Below are positions 17,038 through 26,560 of a stretch of DNA of 64,000 bases, piece by piece. Origin of the DNA: an uncultured Bartonella sp. (GTDB taxonomy: Bacteria > Pseudomonadota > Alphaproteobacteria > Rhizobiales > Rhizobiaceae). The notes under the pieces are model-generated. The model searched no databases, was not told the DNA's origin, and saw only the letters and a list, made by a program, of their open reading frames with translations. A program made the position numbers and the translations under genes. The DNA lies in NCBI GenBank assembly GCA_946478235.1, contig CAMLBF010000004.1, positions 62,001 through 126,000 of the forward strand. Reading direction: 5' to 3'. How positions within the stretch are numbered: position 1 is the stretch's first letter; every line of letters starts with the position of its first letter.

Positions 17038-17994
17038 ATGAATTTTATGCGAACCGCTATATTACTGGCGTTTATGACTGCGCTATTTATGGGGGTTGGT
17101 TACCTGATTGGCGGCGGCAATGGCATGATTATAGCGCTGTTAATGGCCGCAGGTATGAATCTGTTTTCTTATTGGAATTCAGATAAAATGGTTTTGAGTA
17201 TGTATGGTGCGCGACAGGTTGATGCACATTCAGCTCCCGAATATTATAGAATTGTTAGCGATCTTGCGCGCAAAGCAGGATTACCTCAGCCAAAAATTTT
17301 CATTATTGATAATCCGCAACCAAACGCTTTTGCAACGGGGCGCAATCCGGATAATGCTTCAGTAGCGGCAACAACGGGTTTGCTGGAAATTTTAAGTCCG
17401 GAAGAACTCTCAGGCGTCATGGCACACGAACTATCGCATGTACAAAATCGTGATACATTGACAATGACGATAACAGCAACAATTGCTGGTGCAATTTCTA
17501 TGCTCGGTAATTTTGCGTTATTTATGGGAAGTGGAAACCGCGACTCCAACGGTAATTCTCATCCTCTCGGCATGCTTGGAACCATTATTGCTATGGTTAT
17601 TGCGCCATTTGCGGCTATGCTTGTACAAATGGCAATTAGCCGAACGCGAGAATACGCGGCAGATAAACGTGGCGGACAAATATGTGGCAATCCACTTTGG
17701 TTAGCATCAGCATTGAATAAAATTGCTCGGGGCGTTCATGCTGTTGAAAATGAAGAAGCAGAACACCATCCTGCTACAGCACATATGTTCATCATTAATC
17801 CACTGAATGGGAGTGGCGCTGATAATCTCTTTTCTACTCACCCAGCGACAGAAAACAGAATAGCAGCTTTACGCAAGCAGGCTGAAGAGATGAATATTCA
17901 TATGACAAGTGGAAGCCCACGTGAAACTATGCGCCGCACAGTTGAACGTCCAAGCTGGATGCGCAATAACACACCAAAAGGTCCATGGTCATAA
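17038..17994 (+). CDS. htpX: Membrane zinc metalloprotease HtpX
   Basis: This 318-residue M48 peptidase degrades misfolded inner-membrane proteins. Two N-terminal membrane helices (about 2-22 and 25-45) are followed by the zinc motif HELSH in [16 protein letters not shown] near residue 128, two further hydrophobic segments (about 144-195) and the downstream Glu ligand in [10 protein letters not shown]. The start at ATG 17038 is favoured by GGAG about nine bases upstream; a TTG at 17023 would add five residues that contain that ribosome site. Its stop lies ten bases before the rsmB start. Confidence 0.95.
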   Translation: MNFMRTAILLAFMTALFMGVGYLIGGGNGMIIALLMAAGMNLFSYWNSDKMVLSMYGARQVDAHSAPEYYRIVSDLARKAGLPQPKIFIIDNPQPNAFATGRNPDNASVAATTGLLEILSPEELSGVMAHELSHVQNRDTLTMTITATIAGAISMLGNFALFMGSGNRDSNGNSHPLGMLGTIIAMVIAPFAAMLVQMAISRTREYAADKRGGQICGNPLWLASALNKIARGVHAVENEEAEHHPATAHMFIINPLNGSGADNLFSTHPATENRIAALRKQAEEMNIHMTSGSPRETMRRTVERPSWMRNNTPKGPWS

Positions 17995-18004
17995 AGGTTT
18001 CATA

Positions 18005-19357
18005 TTGAAAAAGTTAGTTAAAGGGCAAATGTCCCAATCAAACGTACCGGGACTTGCTGTTAGGCAAGTTGCGGCACGTCTTCTAAGCGCTGTTATCGAT
18101 AAAAAGACGTCGTTGGATGGGCTAATCGATAACGAACATGGGCACCCACAATATTTGGCATTAGAAGGTCGTGATAGAGCTCTATGTCGGGCGATTCTAG
18201 GTGCGGCTTTGCGTCATAGATCTGTTATTTCAGCTGCTTTGGATCGTTTTCTTGACAGGTCGTTGCCTCAAAACGCTTTATCTTTAGCGCATCTTCTTCA
18301 TGTTGGAGCAGCTCAGGTTCTTTATCTTGATGTTCCAGATCATGCTGCAATAGACTTGGCTGTAACAGCAGCGAAATGTGATCCTCGTAATAAAAGGTTT
18401 TCCGGATTGGTTAATGCATTGCTTCGCAAAATTGCGCAGCATGCTGATGCCATCAGGTTGCAACCAGAATCATCCAAGAATATTCCAGATTGGTTTTTAT
18501 CTTTGCTGACGCAGAATTATGGTAAAGAAAAAGCAGAGGCGATTATTGGTGCACAAGAGATTGAACCGCCCATCGATATTACAGTGAAAGATAATCCTGC
18601 TGTTTGGGCTCAGAAACTGAATGGTACACTTCTGCCAAATGGCTCAGTAAGGCTGGGCGATTTTACCGGATCTTTAACCGAACTTGAGGGCTATGCGGAA
18701 GGGGCATGGTGGGTGCAAGATGTGGCAGCATCATTGCCGGCACGTTTGTTTGGAAACATTAAAGGTAAACGTGTTGGTGATCTTTGTGCGGCACCTGGAG
18801 GGAAAACTGCAGAACTTGCTCTTCAAGGGGCGCAGGTAACAGCAATAGATCTATCAGAAAATCGTTTAAGACGTTTAAGAAAAAACATGGAACGGCTGGG
18901 ACTGCAGGTCGAAACATGGGCAGGAAATTTAAAAGACTATCATCCTGAAAAGCTTTTTGATGCTGTTCTTCTTGATGCGCCATGTTCATCCACTGGCACA
19001 ATCCGGCGCCACCCCGATATTTTATGGACAAAAAATTACAGCGATATCGTCAAATTGGCAGGTTTACAATTCGAGTTATTGAATGCTGCTATTGAGCTTG
19101 TCGAAAAAAATGGAATTATTGTTTTTGCCAATTGTTCGTTAGCGCGTGAAGAAGGTGAAGAAATGATAGAAAAAGTACTTTCTGCACGCAAGGATATAGA
19201 GCTGATCCCTATTACGGCTGATGAAGTAGGTGGTATGGACGACATTTTGACAGAGAATGGAACATTGCGAACAACGCCAGCAAATTTGCAAGGTGAAATA
19301 CCTGAAATGTCGGGTATGGATGGATTTTTCGCAGCGCGGTTTTGTAAATTATTATGA
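18005..19357 (+). CDS. rsmB: 16S rRNA / RNA cytosine-C5 methyltransferase (RsmB/NOL1/Sun family)
   Basis: An N-terminal NusB-like helical domain (about 12-140, with LSLAHLLHVGAAQVLYLDVPDHAA) is joined to a SAM-dependent methyltransferase. The SAM loop is LCAAPGGKTAEL, and the two catalytic cysteines lie in LLDAPCSSTGT and FANCSLAREEGEE. It transfers methyl to C5 of cytosine, C967 of 16S rRNA in RsmB. I use TTG 18005 because AAAGG sits seven bases upstream; the ATG at 18029 has its purine tract only three bases away. Either gives a normal family length (450 or 442 residues). It is transcribed with htpX. Confidence 0.88.
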   Translation: MKKLVKGQMSQSNVPGLAVRQVAARLLSAVIDKKTSLDGLIDNEHGHPQYLALEGRDRALCRAILGAALRHRSVISAALDRFLDRSLPQNALSLAHLLHVGAAQVLYLDVPDHAAIDLAVTAAKCDPRNKRFSGLVNALLRKIAQHADAIRLQPESSKNIPDWFLSLLTQNYGKEKAEAIIGAQEIEPPIDITVKDNPAVWAQKLNGTLLPNGSVRLGDFTGSLTELEGYAEGAWWVQDVAASLPARLFGNIKGKRVGDLCAAPGGKTAELALQGAQVTAIDLSENRLRRLRKNMERLGLQVETWAGNLKDYHPEKLFDAVLLDAPCSSTGTIRRHPDILWTKNYSDIVKLAGLQFELLNAAIELVEKNGIIVFANCSLAREEGEEMIEKVLSARKDIELIPITADEVGGMDDILTENGTLRTTPANLQGEIPEMSGMDGFFAARFCKLL

Positions 19358-19565
19358 ATTGGGTGTGGTATTTTCTAAATAATGTTTGTTTTCTATAGAA
19401 TTCAAACATCGATCATAACCAATTTTGTCTATATTCAGGATATGTTTGTAATTGCTAATAGCTATAGCCAGATTTGATTATGGGCTTTGTTATGACCGCA
19501 CATTAACCAAACATTCACCTTAATCATAGAAAATATCCATAGTGCAAAACTATGGAGATCAAATC

Positions 19566-21266
19566 GTGTCCATCGCAATTGGAGGCAATCAGCAATTAAA
19601 GAGATCACCGGCGGCATACGCTGTGGTGAAATTGTTGCGTCGTTTGCGTGTTGGCCCATTGTTTCGTTGGCGGTTTTCAGGTTTTCGGCCACAACGTATT
19701 TTGGCTGAACCTGTCGATCTTCATTTAGCTGATCCAGAAATGGCACATGAGTTTTATCATGGTCGCTTTGCGCTTGCTGGACGTATTGTTCAAACAGGCG
19801 CTATATCTCCTTTTGCAGTAGAACCACCAACATATGAGTGGGAAGCAGCATTAAATGATTTTAGCTGGCTGCGGCATATGGATGCTGCATGCACGCCTTT
19901 GGCCAATGCCCATGCGCGTTCATTGTTGAATGATTGGCTAGAACAGTCAGGAAAGCGTGTAAAAGGTACAGCATGGCAAACCGATATTGCAGCACGCCGG
20001 CTCATCGCATGGCTTTGTCATGCTCGTATGTTGTTGGATGGAGCAAGTGAGAACTTTGAAAAACGGTTTCTTCGTTCGCTCGGGTTTCATGTCCGCTATT
20101 TACGTACGGCAATCCATAGTATGGAAGAAGATGAAAATCGTCTTCAAGCAGCAGCAGCGTTATGCTTTGCATCGCTTTCTTTACCGGTATCGCCATCAAT
20201 CAAGAAAACAGCGCAATCGCAACTTGTGCAATCTTTGACACGTCAAATTCTACCAGATGGGGGACATATATCCCGTAATCCATCGGTACTATTGTCTTTG
20301 CTCACTGATTTTATTGCTTTGCGACATCTTTATGTGCACAGCAAAGAAGCGGCACCTCGACTTTTGCTCGATTCTATTGAACGTATGCTGCCTGCATTAC
20401 GATTTTTTATCCATCAAGATCAAACACTTGCACATTTTAATGGTGTTGGGCCAATTTTACCTGAGCGTCTGGCTGTTGTTCTTGGTTTAGATGAGACAGT
20501 TGGAAGTCCATTTTCACATACACCTTATTCAGGGTATCAGCGGTTGTGGGCTAACAACACAACTATTATCGCCGATACCGGAACGACCCCAGCGCGTCAA
20601 AATTCATATCAGTCTGCGGCTGGGTGCCTATCGTTTGAAATGTCATCGGGGATCAATCGCTTTATTATTAATGCCGGTATAGACCCCTATGGACCACCGG
20701 ATTACAGCTTTTTAGCGCGAGCAACTGCAGCTCATTCAACGGCTACATTAAATGACACATCATCTGGAAAATTTCAAAAAAGAAATGGACAGAAGAAAGT
20801 TGCTTTGTTGAATGGCCCAACGGAGATCAATATCCAGAGGATAGAAAGCGCTGACCGCATGGGATTTGTGGCAAGTCATAATGGTTATGTTTCAACATTC
20901 AACCTGCTGCATGAACGTGGCCTTGTCTTATCTGCTGATGGACACGTTATTGATGGCTTTGATAAGTTTGTTCCTTCTAACGGTGCCACGGTAAAAGCCG
21001 ATGGTCGTGATAATGTTGCAGTAAGATTCCACCTTCATCCGCACGTAGAGGTAAGCCATGATGGAAATAGTCTGCGTCTTGAAGTCATGGGTGGAGATGC
21101 ATGGAGCTTCATGTCACCAGATGCTGATATACAATTGGAAGATTCAATAGATTTTGCTGATCTTAATGGTCCAAAGCGCACGCGCCAAATTGTTTTGAAC
21201 TTCCGTCCAGCATTAACAGAGAAGATTCGTTGGCGGTTTACCCGTATTACGCAAGCAAATCAGTAA
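19566..21266 (+). CDS. Heparinase II/III-like protein
   Basis: The 566-residue protein has an alpha-helical N-terminal half (about 60-300, alginate-lyase-like toroid) and a beta-rich C-terminal heparinase II/III domain (about 310-560). Examples are YSGYQRLWANNTTIIADTG and PPDYSFLARATAAHSTATLND. I see no clear signal peptide. In Rhizobiales and Bartonella this gene sits between rsmB and purH, as here, so it is a core gene of unclear substrate rather than part of a glycosaminoglycan-degrading cluster. The start is GTG 19566, supported by GGAGA seven bases upstream; another GTG at 19542 is possible. Confidence 0.8.
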   Translation: MSIAIGGNQQLKRSPAAYAVVKLLRRLRVGPLFRWRFSGFRPQRILAEPVDLHLADPEMAHEFYHGRFALAGRIVQTGAISPFAVEPPTYEWEAALNDFSWLRHMDAACTPLANAHARSLLNDWLEQSGKRVKGTAWQTDIAARRLIAWLCHARMLLDGASENFEKRFLRSLGFHVRYLRTAIHSMEEDENRLQAAAALCFASLSLPVSPSIKKTAQSQLVQSLTRQILPDGGHISRNPSVLLSLLTDFIALRHLYVHSKEAAPRLLLDSIERMLPALRFFIHQDQTLAHFNGVGPILPERLAVVLGLDETVGSPFSHTPYSGYQRLWANNTTIIADTGTTPARQNSYQSAAGCLSFEMSSGINRFIINAGIDPYGPPDYSFLARATAAHSTATLNDTSSGKFQKRNGQKKVALLNGPTEINIQRIESADRMGFVASHNGYVSTFNLLHERGLVLSADGHVIDGFDKFVPSNGATVKADGRDNVAVRFHLHPHVEVSHDGNSLRLEVMGGDAWSFMSPDADIQLEDSIDFADLNGPKRTRQIVLNFRPALTEKIRWRFTRITQANQ

Positions 21267-21365
21267 ACTTACTTTGAGTTTTATGATGAGATTTAATTGA
21301 TTACAGACTAAAGTTATTTGAGCTTTATTTATTTTATCTCACGGTGTTATTTTTAAAGCTCTTGT

Positions 21366-21401
21366 GATAATGGATACGAATACATTCTCCTATCCATTAT
21401 C
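21366..21401 (+). promoter_or_regulatory. 11-bp perfect inverted repeat abutting the purH ribosome-binding site
   Basis: GATAATGGATA (21366-21376) and TATCCATTATC (21391-21401) are exact complements separated by 14 bases. The AGGAAA ribosome site of purH begins at the very next base (21402), twelve bases before the ATG. In RNA this makes a stem directly against the ribosome site; in DNA it could be an operator. Confidence 0.5.
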
Positions 21402-21413
21402 AGGAAATTTATT

Positions 21414-23030
21414 ATGTCTGTGATATCTAAACACATTCCTGCTCCCGATCTTCATCGGGTTCGTCGTGCACTTCTGTCTGTATCTGATAAAACCGGTTTG
21501 GTAGACTTTGCTAAAGATCTGCACCGTCTGGGAGTGGAACTTATATCCACAGGTGGTACTTCTAAGGCGTTAGCGCAGGCAGGTTTGCCTGTTAAAGATG
21601 TGTCAGAGGTTACAGGTTTTCCAGAAATTATGGATGGTCGTGTTAAGACACTCCACCCAGCCATTCATGGTGGGTTGTTGGCAGTGCGTAACGACCCTGA
21701 ACATGAAGCAGCCATGAAGGAACACGGGATCACTGGAATAGACCTTGTTGTTGTTAATCTCTATCCTTTTGAAGAAACGCGATTGTCTGGGGCTGATCGG
21801 GATACAATTGTTGAAAATATCGATATCGGCGGCCCAGCAATGATTCGTGCAGCGGCCAAGAATCATGGTTACACTGCTGTTATTACTGATCCTGAAGATT
21901 ATGCGCTGGTTCTTGCTGAACTTGATAAATATGAAGGCAGCTTGAGTTTGGCATTCCGTCGTGTTTTGGCGTCACGCGCTTTTGCACGTACAGCTGCCTA
22001 TGATGCGGCTATTTCCAATTGGTTTGCCGAAGATCTCAAGATTGAGACACCAAAATGGCGTGCATTGGCGGGTAAACTAGAATCAGTCATGCGCTATGGT
22101 GAAAATCCACATCAACAAGCTGGTTTTTATCTCACAGGAGAAAAAAGATACGGCGTGTCTACGGCACAAGTTATACAGGGTAAACAACTCTCATATAACA
22201 ATATCAATGACACTGATGCAGCATTTGAATTGGTCGCAGAGTTTGAGCCACAGAAAAGTGCAGCAGTAGCAATTATCAAACATGCTAACCCATGTGGTGT
22301 AGCTAAAGGGCTAACACTTAAAGATGCCTATCTGCGTGCTCTTGCTTGTGATCCGGTGTCGGCATTTGGAGGCATTATTGCGCTAAACCGTCCTCTTGAT
22401 GAGGAATGTGCATCGGAAATCGTCAAAATCTTTACCGAAGTAATTATTGCGCCAGACGCAACACCAGAGGCAAGGAAAATTGTTGCAGCTAAGAAAAATT
22501 TGCGTCTGTTGGTTACGCGCGGACTGCCTGATCCTCGTGCTGCTGGATTGACAGCGAGAACAGTTGCTGGTGGGCTTCTTGTACAATCTCGTGATAATGG
22601 CGTTATCGATGATCTTGATTTGAAGGTTGTTACAAAACGCCAGCCAAGTGAACAGGAAATGATAGATTTAAAATTTGCTTTTCAAGTTGCAAAGCATGTT
22701 AAATCAAATGCAATTGTTTATGTTAAGGATAATGCAACCGTCGGGATTGGTGCTGGACAAATGAGCCGTGTCGATTCTGCACGTATAGCAGCACGTAAGG
22801 CATTGGATGCTGCCGAGGCTGCTGGTCACCATGAATCATTGACGAAAGGTTCTGTTGTTGCGTCAGATGCCTTTTTCCCATTTGCCGATGGTTTATTATC
22901 TGCAGTAGAAGCTGGTGCTACGGCTGTTATCCAACCGGGTGGTTCAATGCGCGATAATGAAGTCATTGAAGCAGCAGATGCTAATAATATTGCTATGGTG
23001 TTTACAGGAATGCGCCATTTCCGCCATTAA
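21414..23030 (+). CDS. purH: Bifunctional AICAR transformylase / IMP cyclohydrolase
   Basis: The 538-residue enzyme performs the last two steps of purine synthesis, formylating AICAR with 10-formyl-THF and closing the ring to IMP. The N-terminal MGS-like cyclohydrolase domain (about 14-165) contains [10 protein letters not shown] and [10 protein letters not shown]. The transformylase domain (about 170-538) includes [14 protein letters not shown] and the catalytic KHANPCGVA near residue 286. Length is normal and the C-terminus ([11 protein letters not shown]) is canonical. It appears to be monocistronic, with its own hairpin leader and a strong terminator. Confidence 0.97.
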   Translation: MSVISKHIPAPDLHRVRRALLSVSDKTGLVDFAKDLHRLGVELISTGGTSKALAQAGLPVKDVSEVTGFPEIMDGRVKTLHPAIHGGLLAVRNDPEHEAAMKEHGITGIDLVVVNLYPFEETRLSGADRDTIVENIDIGGPAMIRAAAKNHGYTAVITDPEDYALVLAELDKYEGSLSLAFRRVLASRAFARTAAYDAAISNWFAEDLKIETPKWRALAGKLESVMRYGENPHQQAGFYLTGEKRYGVSTAQVIQGKQLSYNNINDTDAAFELVAEFEPQKSAAVAIIKHANPCGVAKGLTLKDAYLRALACDPVSAFGGIIALNRPLDEECASEIVKIFTEVIIAPDATPEARKIVAAKKNLRLLVTRGLPDPRAAGLTARTVAGGLLVQSRDNGVIDDLDLKVVTKRQPSEQEMIDLKFAFQVAKHVKSNAIVYVKDNATVGIGAGQMSRVDSARIAARKALDAAEAAGHHESLTKGSVVASDAFFPFADGLLSAVEAGATAVIQPGGSMRDNEVIEAADANNIAMVFTGMRHFRH

Positions 23031-23062
23031 CACAGCAATTTAACGACAGTTTTTCTATCATG

Positions 23063-23096
23063 AAAATCCACCATTAGTCCCTAATGGTGGATTTTT
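23063..23096 (+). terminator. Intrinsic terminator of purH
   Basis: AAAATCCACCATTAG pairs perfectly with CTAATGGTGGATTTT around a three-base TCC loop, followed by T residues: a 15-bp stem beginning 32 bases after the stop. Confidence 0.93.
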
Positions 23097-23414
23097 ATTA
23101 AGGCGATGCCTATTGAACTTAATAGACTGGTTTGTTGAGGGCAACGAGTCAGGTCAGATTTGTTTACGTTTTAAATTAATCTGTACGTTTTATGTATATC
23201 TTGGATAGAATTCTGCCACTTTGTTCCCAATTGAGAAGGCGATGTGGCAATTAAGGCAAAATTGCAGCAATTATTAATGAATTATGAATAAAAAATGCTC
23301 AATTGGCTGATGGCTTGCACATCAGCTATGCAATCTTATGACTCCTCATGGTATATTAGCATCACTATATCGAGGCCAACAAATCAAACAGTATATAGTT
23401 TTTAGGTGTGTGTT
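23097..23414. other. Intergenic region between purH and DUF1127 mini-gene
   Basis: No ORF of note. GCTGATG (23306-23312) and CATCAGC (23320-23326) form a perfect hairpin about 90 bases upstream of the DUF1127 start. It could belong to a 5' leader. Nothing else is recognisable. Confidence 0.4.
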
Positions 23415-23558
23415 ATGAATCTTCTCCGTTCTTTCACGAGATGGCGTCGTTATCGTTCAACAGTGAATGAGTTGAGCCGACTCTCTACTCATGAATTAAA
23501 TGATTTGGGTATTACCCGTGCAGAAATTACCGCAATTGCGCGTCGCGCTGTTCGGTAA
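23415..23558 (+). CDS. DUF1127 (YjiS-like) small basic protein
   Basis: A 47-residue frame opens MNLLRSFTRWRRYRSTVNEL and contains LSTHELNDLGITRAEI, then ends AIARRAVR. The Arg-rich helix followed by L..L[SD]...L.DLG[IL].R.[DE]I is the DUF1127 signature. Small DUF1127 proteins are abundant in Alphaproteobacteria. In Agrobacterium some have been linked to RNA turnover, phosphate and carbon metabolism; the function here is unknown. A weak purine tract (AGGTGTGTGTT) precedes the ATG. It is flanked by its own 3' hairpins and appears to be a single-gene transcript. Confidence 0.85.
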   Translation: MNLLRSFTRWRRYRSTVNELSRLSTHELNDLGITRAEITAIARRAVR

Positions 23559-23596
23559 GTGTTTTTTTTGAGGCTTCCATCTTCCGAGCCTCACAT

Positions 23597-23627
23597 AGGA
23601 AAACCTATCCTTCCCTTTGGTTTTCCT
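23597..23627 (+). terminator. First hairpin downstream of DUF1127 gene
   Basis: AGGAAAACC pairs perfectly with GGTTTTCCT around a 13-base pyrimidine-rich loop and is followed by TTCTAT. It lies just before the main terminator; the two stems in tandem could define a stable 3' RNA end. Confidence 0.45.
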
Positions 23628-23634
23628 TTCTATA

Positions 23635-23673
23635 GCGCCTGTTGTTCCTCCCACAACAGGCGTTTTATTTTTT
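23635..23673 (+). terminator. Intrinsic terminator after DUF1127 gene
   Basis: CGCCTGTTGT pairs perfectly with ACAACAGGCG around TCCTCCC and is followed by TTTTATTTTTTT. It overlaps the last codons of the opposing EamA transporter gene. Confidence 0.9.
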
Positions 23674-24576
23674 TGTTTTCGATTTTGAAAATTTGTTTTG
23701 TGACAGCAACCTAAATTTCGTTTGCTCTGAATAACGTTTTTCTTCACGCAGAAATGTCAGTAGACTTGATGCCATAATCAAGATAATCCCAATAATCATT
23801 GGTAAATCCAAATGATCGTGGAAAATAAAATAACCAAATAAAATGGCCCAAATCATTTGGCTATATTGTGGTGTTGCAATAGCGATAGCTGGTACACGTC
23901 TAGCCGCAGCCATAGTAAAAATGGCTCCTAATGCTGCCAGCAAACCGTAACCCAAAAGGTAAATCCATTCGATGTTTTGAGGTTTAACATATGTTGGAAT
24001 GCTCAACGTTCCACAAATGATTATGGAGCCTATGATGCCGCTTGCGTAAAGTGAGATACGTTTTTCTTTCCCTCCCATAATACGCAGAATTATGATGGAA
24101 ATTGCACCACTTAATCCAGCGAATACTGCTCCGATATGGCCTATATTTAAAGAGCGGAATCCTGGGCGAAGGACGATAATGACGCCAAGAAAACCAATAA
24201 TAATAGCTAACCAACGACGCCAGCCGATGGGTTCTTTCAGAAAAAACATTGAAAGAATACTGACAAAAAGCGGCTGAAGAAAAATAAGTGTAAAAGCCTC
24301 GGCCATGGATAAATGGGTAAATGCTGTAACGCTGCCGATAACACCAATAGCAGCGGATACTGTTCGCAATAACCACATTTTCCAGTTTTGTGAACGGATA
24401 ATGTCAAACCACGAGTCTTCCGAGCGTTTGACAAATGGAATGACAATCAAACCAAATACAGCTCCGTAAAACGCTGTTTCATAAGGTGGTAAAGCACCAT
24501 TGATAAATTTTACACATGCATCACTGACGGCATAGGCGGCATAAGATGCAAATGAAAGAAAAACACCGTAAAACAT
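23665..24576 (-). CDS. EamA/DMT-family transporter (ten-TM metabolite exporter type)
   Basis: The 303-residue protein has ten hydrophobic segments and two EamA repeats, with the characteristic R.W.A...GF.GV..V.RPG pattern (LAIIIGFLGVIIVLRPGF) closing the first repeat. DMT proteins of this kind export or exchange small metabolites, and some alphaproteobacterial ones take up S-adenosylmethionine; the substrate here cannot be read from sequence. I start at ATG 24576 because AAGG lies seven bases upstream and the protein then begins directly with TM1. The frame is open to 24693, but that extension is an improbable Phe-rich stretch. It shares strand with a second DMT gene 220 bases upstream. Confidence 0.8.
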   Translation of the reverse strand: MFYGVFLSFASYAAYAVSDACVKFINGALPPYETAFYGAVFGLIVIPFVKRSEDSWFDIIRSQNWKMWLLRTVSAAIGVIGSVTAFTHLSMAEAFTLIFLQPLFVSILSMFFLKEPIGWRRWLAIIIGFLGVIIVLRPGFRSLNIGHIGAVFAGLSGAISIIILRIMGGKEKRISLYASGIIGSIIICGTLSIPTYVKPQNIEWIYLLGYGLLAALGAIFTMAAARRVPAIAIATPQYSQMIWAILFGYFIFHDHLDLPMIIGIILIMASSLLTFLREEKRYSEQTKFRLLSQNKFSKSKTKK

Positions 24577-24702
24577 GATTTGGCCTTGTATAAAAGAGGC
24601 AATAAACACCACAGTGAAGTAAGATAGTAAGATTATAAAAAAGAATATGAATTTGATATAAAAAAAGAAAAGGGTAGTTTGAAGAGAAAACAATTCATAT
24701 TG

Positions 24703-24723
24703 CAGCTATATTAGATATAGCTG
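24703..24723. repeat. Perfect 9-bp inverted repeat between the two DMT genes
   Basis: CAGCTATAT and ATATAGCTG are exact complements around TAG. There is no T run on the minus strand, so it is not an obvious terminator; it may separate the two transporter transcripts or act as an operator. Confidence 0.4.
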
Positions 24724-24799
24724 AGAAATAATCAGGTATAGATAACAATAAATATTCTATAGATGTTGCGTAAAATATGTATCACTCATTGAGTTGGCA

Positions 24800-25687
24800 T
24801 TAATCACGGACTGTCGTTATTTTTGCACGAAAAATGAGATTTTTTGATGCTAAGATTGCACCGCCGGTAATGAAAATACAGGCAATGAGAAGGCGCCATG
24901 TTGGCTCTGCAAGTCCAGTGACGACCATCAACAAAGTTGAGAGAAGTGGTGCGCTATAGCTTGCAACACCTAATAACTGAATGTTTCCGCGTTTAACGCC
25001 GTAATCCCAACAATAAAACGCTAGCCCAACAGGCATTAAACCTAGCAGACCAACAGCAATCCACTGTCCGATATTGGTTGGCAATATATTGGGTTCATGA
25101 ACTATAAAATGCGTTATTAATGCCAATAACGATGTTATCAGACAAAATGCAGCAACAACACTTGTTGGGACTTTCGCTAAACGGCGCGATAAAAGTGAGT
25201 ATGTAGCCCATGCAAAGGCACCGCATAGAGCAGTGATGTAACCAAAGCTGTTTTTGGCATCGAGTGAAAAACCATTATTTCCACTAACGACCAACACCAT
25301 ACCAAAGAAACCCAGTAGTGCTCCGGCAACATGAAACCAGCGAAGTTTTTCATTTGGCATGAGTGCTGAACCAAGCACAATGAAAAGTGGCCAAAGATAA
25401 TTTATTAAAGCGGCCTCTACGGGAGGTGCATTCCGCATGGCTGTAAAATATAAAAAATGATAACCGAACAGACCAAAAATGCCGACACACCAAACAGCTA
25501 TAGGCTGTTTAAGATCTTTCAATGTTTCGGGATTTTTTATCCAGAGATAAACGCCGGGTAGGGCGCCAATGAAAAAAGTCATTGCGGTAAGTAATAATGA
25601 GGGGACTTCACCGCTAAATGCAGTGAGTGTCGCCATGATTGACCACATTAAAATGGCAAGAAAGCCAATTATCGTTGCTTTATTCAT
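24800..25687 (-). CDS. EamA/DMT-family transporter, YddG-like
   Basis: This 295-residue, ten-TM protein begins ATIIGFLAILMWSIMATLTA. It has two EamA repeats, with LLGFFGMVLVVSGNNGFSL ending the first, and the segment NAPPVEAALINYLWPLFIVLGS typical of the YddG aromatic-amino-acid exporter branch. The substrate is therefore perhaps amino acids, but this is inference. Its start codon lies inside the 3' end of the SURF1 gene (8-base overlap), so the two are translationally coupled. It is not a close copy of the neighbouring DMT gene. Confidence 0.8.
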   Translation of the reverse strand: MNKATIIGFLAILMWSIMATLTAFSGEVPSLLLTAMTFFIGALPGVYLWIKNPETLKDLKQPIAVWCVGIFGLFGYHFLYFTAMRNAPPVEAALINYLWPLFIVLGSALMPNEKLRWFHVAGALLGFFGMVLVVSGNNGFSLDAKNSFGYITALCGAFAWATYSLLSRRLAKVPTSVVAAFCLITSLLALITHFIVHEPNILPTNIGQWIAVGLLGLMPVGLAFYCWDYGVKRGNIQLLGVASYSAPLLSTLLMVVTGLAEPTWRLLIACIFITGGAILASKNLIFRAKITTVRD

Positions 25688-26453
25688 TGGATATACCGCG
25701 CCGCCGCTTTCTTTCGGTAAGAATTAGAAAAATAGAAGCTCCAAACACTCCAGTTGCTAATGTGAACCAAGTGATAGCATAACTAAGATGGTTGTTTGGA
25801 AATGTAACAACTGTAAGACCACCAATCGGTAGTCCGCCGGCATTAGGTGTTTTATCAGCATCAATAAAATATGGGGCGACATCTGTGAGGCCAAGTTTTT
25901 GAGCCATCGCAGGTAACTGCCGTGTATACCATTTGTTGTCTTGCGGATTGTTTTTACGAGGATAGAAACCACCACCTTCACTCATTCTTAATAAACCGGT
26001 GACGGTTGTGTTACCCTCAATATTTCCCATCTCTCTTGCGCTGATATCATGTTTGTCCATGGGGACAAAGCCACGGTTTATAAATGTTATAGAACCATCA
26101 TCCGTTTCAAGTGGCGTCAGAACCCAATATCCTGTCGTCTCGTCCGCAACTGCCGTTACAAGAATTTCTTTATCGTTAAGGAATTTGCCGGTAATTTTTA
26201 CAGGTCTATATTCATCCTTATCATAGGTGACATTTTGCCAATCATTTTTTGCAGGTGCCGTGACCGGTGCCAGATGAATACGCTCATTGGCATTGCGTAT
26301 CAGGTTTTCTTTCCATCCGAGTCGTTCTACCTGCCATGTTCCAAGGGCACAAAAGGCACAGAAAAAGAATAGGCAAAGAAAACCGAATATACCTAAAAAT
26401 ATAGGCGAACGGGCACCTGCGTTATTTCGTTTTATTTTGGTTTCTGTCATCAT
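25680..26453 (-). CDS. SURF1 family cytochrome oxidase assembly protein
   Basis: The 257-residue protein has two membrane helices, one near the N-terminus (about 19-39) and one near the C-terminus (about 222-243), flanking a periplasmic domain. This is the SURF1 layout. Family motifs are GTWQVERLGWKENLI, the EYRPVKITGKF region, GYWVLTPLE, FINRGFVP and NHLSYAITWFTLA. SURF1 helps insert haem into subunit I of haem-copper oxidases. In many relatives the gene follows cox or cyo genes; here it stands apart, coupled only to a DMT transporter. Confidence 0.88.
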   Translation of the reverse strand: MMTETKIKRNNAGARSPIFLGIFGFLCLFFFCAFCALGTWQVERLGWKENLIRNANERIHLAPVTAPAKNDWQNVTYDKDEYRPVKITGKFLNDKEILVTAVADETTGYWVLTPLETDDGSITFINRGFVPMDKHDISAREMGNIEGNTTVTGLLRMSEGGGFYPRKNNPQDNKWYTRQLPAMAQKLGLTDVAPYFIDADKTPNAGGLPIGGLTVVTFPNNHLSYAITWFTLATGVFGASIFLILTERKRRRGISNE

Positions 26454-26531
26454 AATTTAACTCTTAGCATAGCTTTGCATGAAAAAAAGCAGCTTTCTGA
26501 CGTTTTGCTAGTAACGAAGATGGGAAAACCC

Positions 26532-26560
26532 TTGACCTTTTTATTAGAGACCCGTATAGA
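26532..26560 (+). promoter_or_regulatory. Sigma-70-type promoter of rpmB
   Basis: TTGACC (26532-26537) and TATAGA (26555-26560) are separated by exactly 17 bases, about 105 bases upstream of the rpmB start. This is one of the best -35/-10 pairs in the window and fits a strongly expressed ribosomal gene. Confidence 0.6.
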
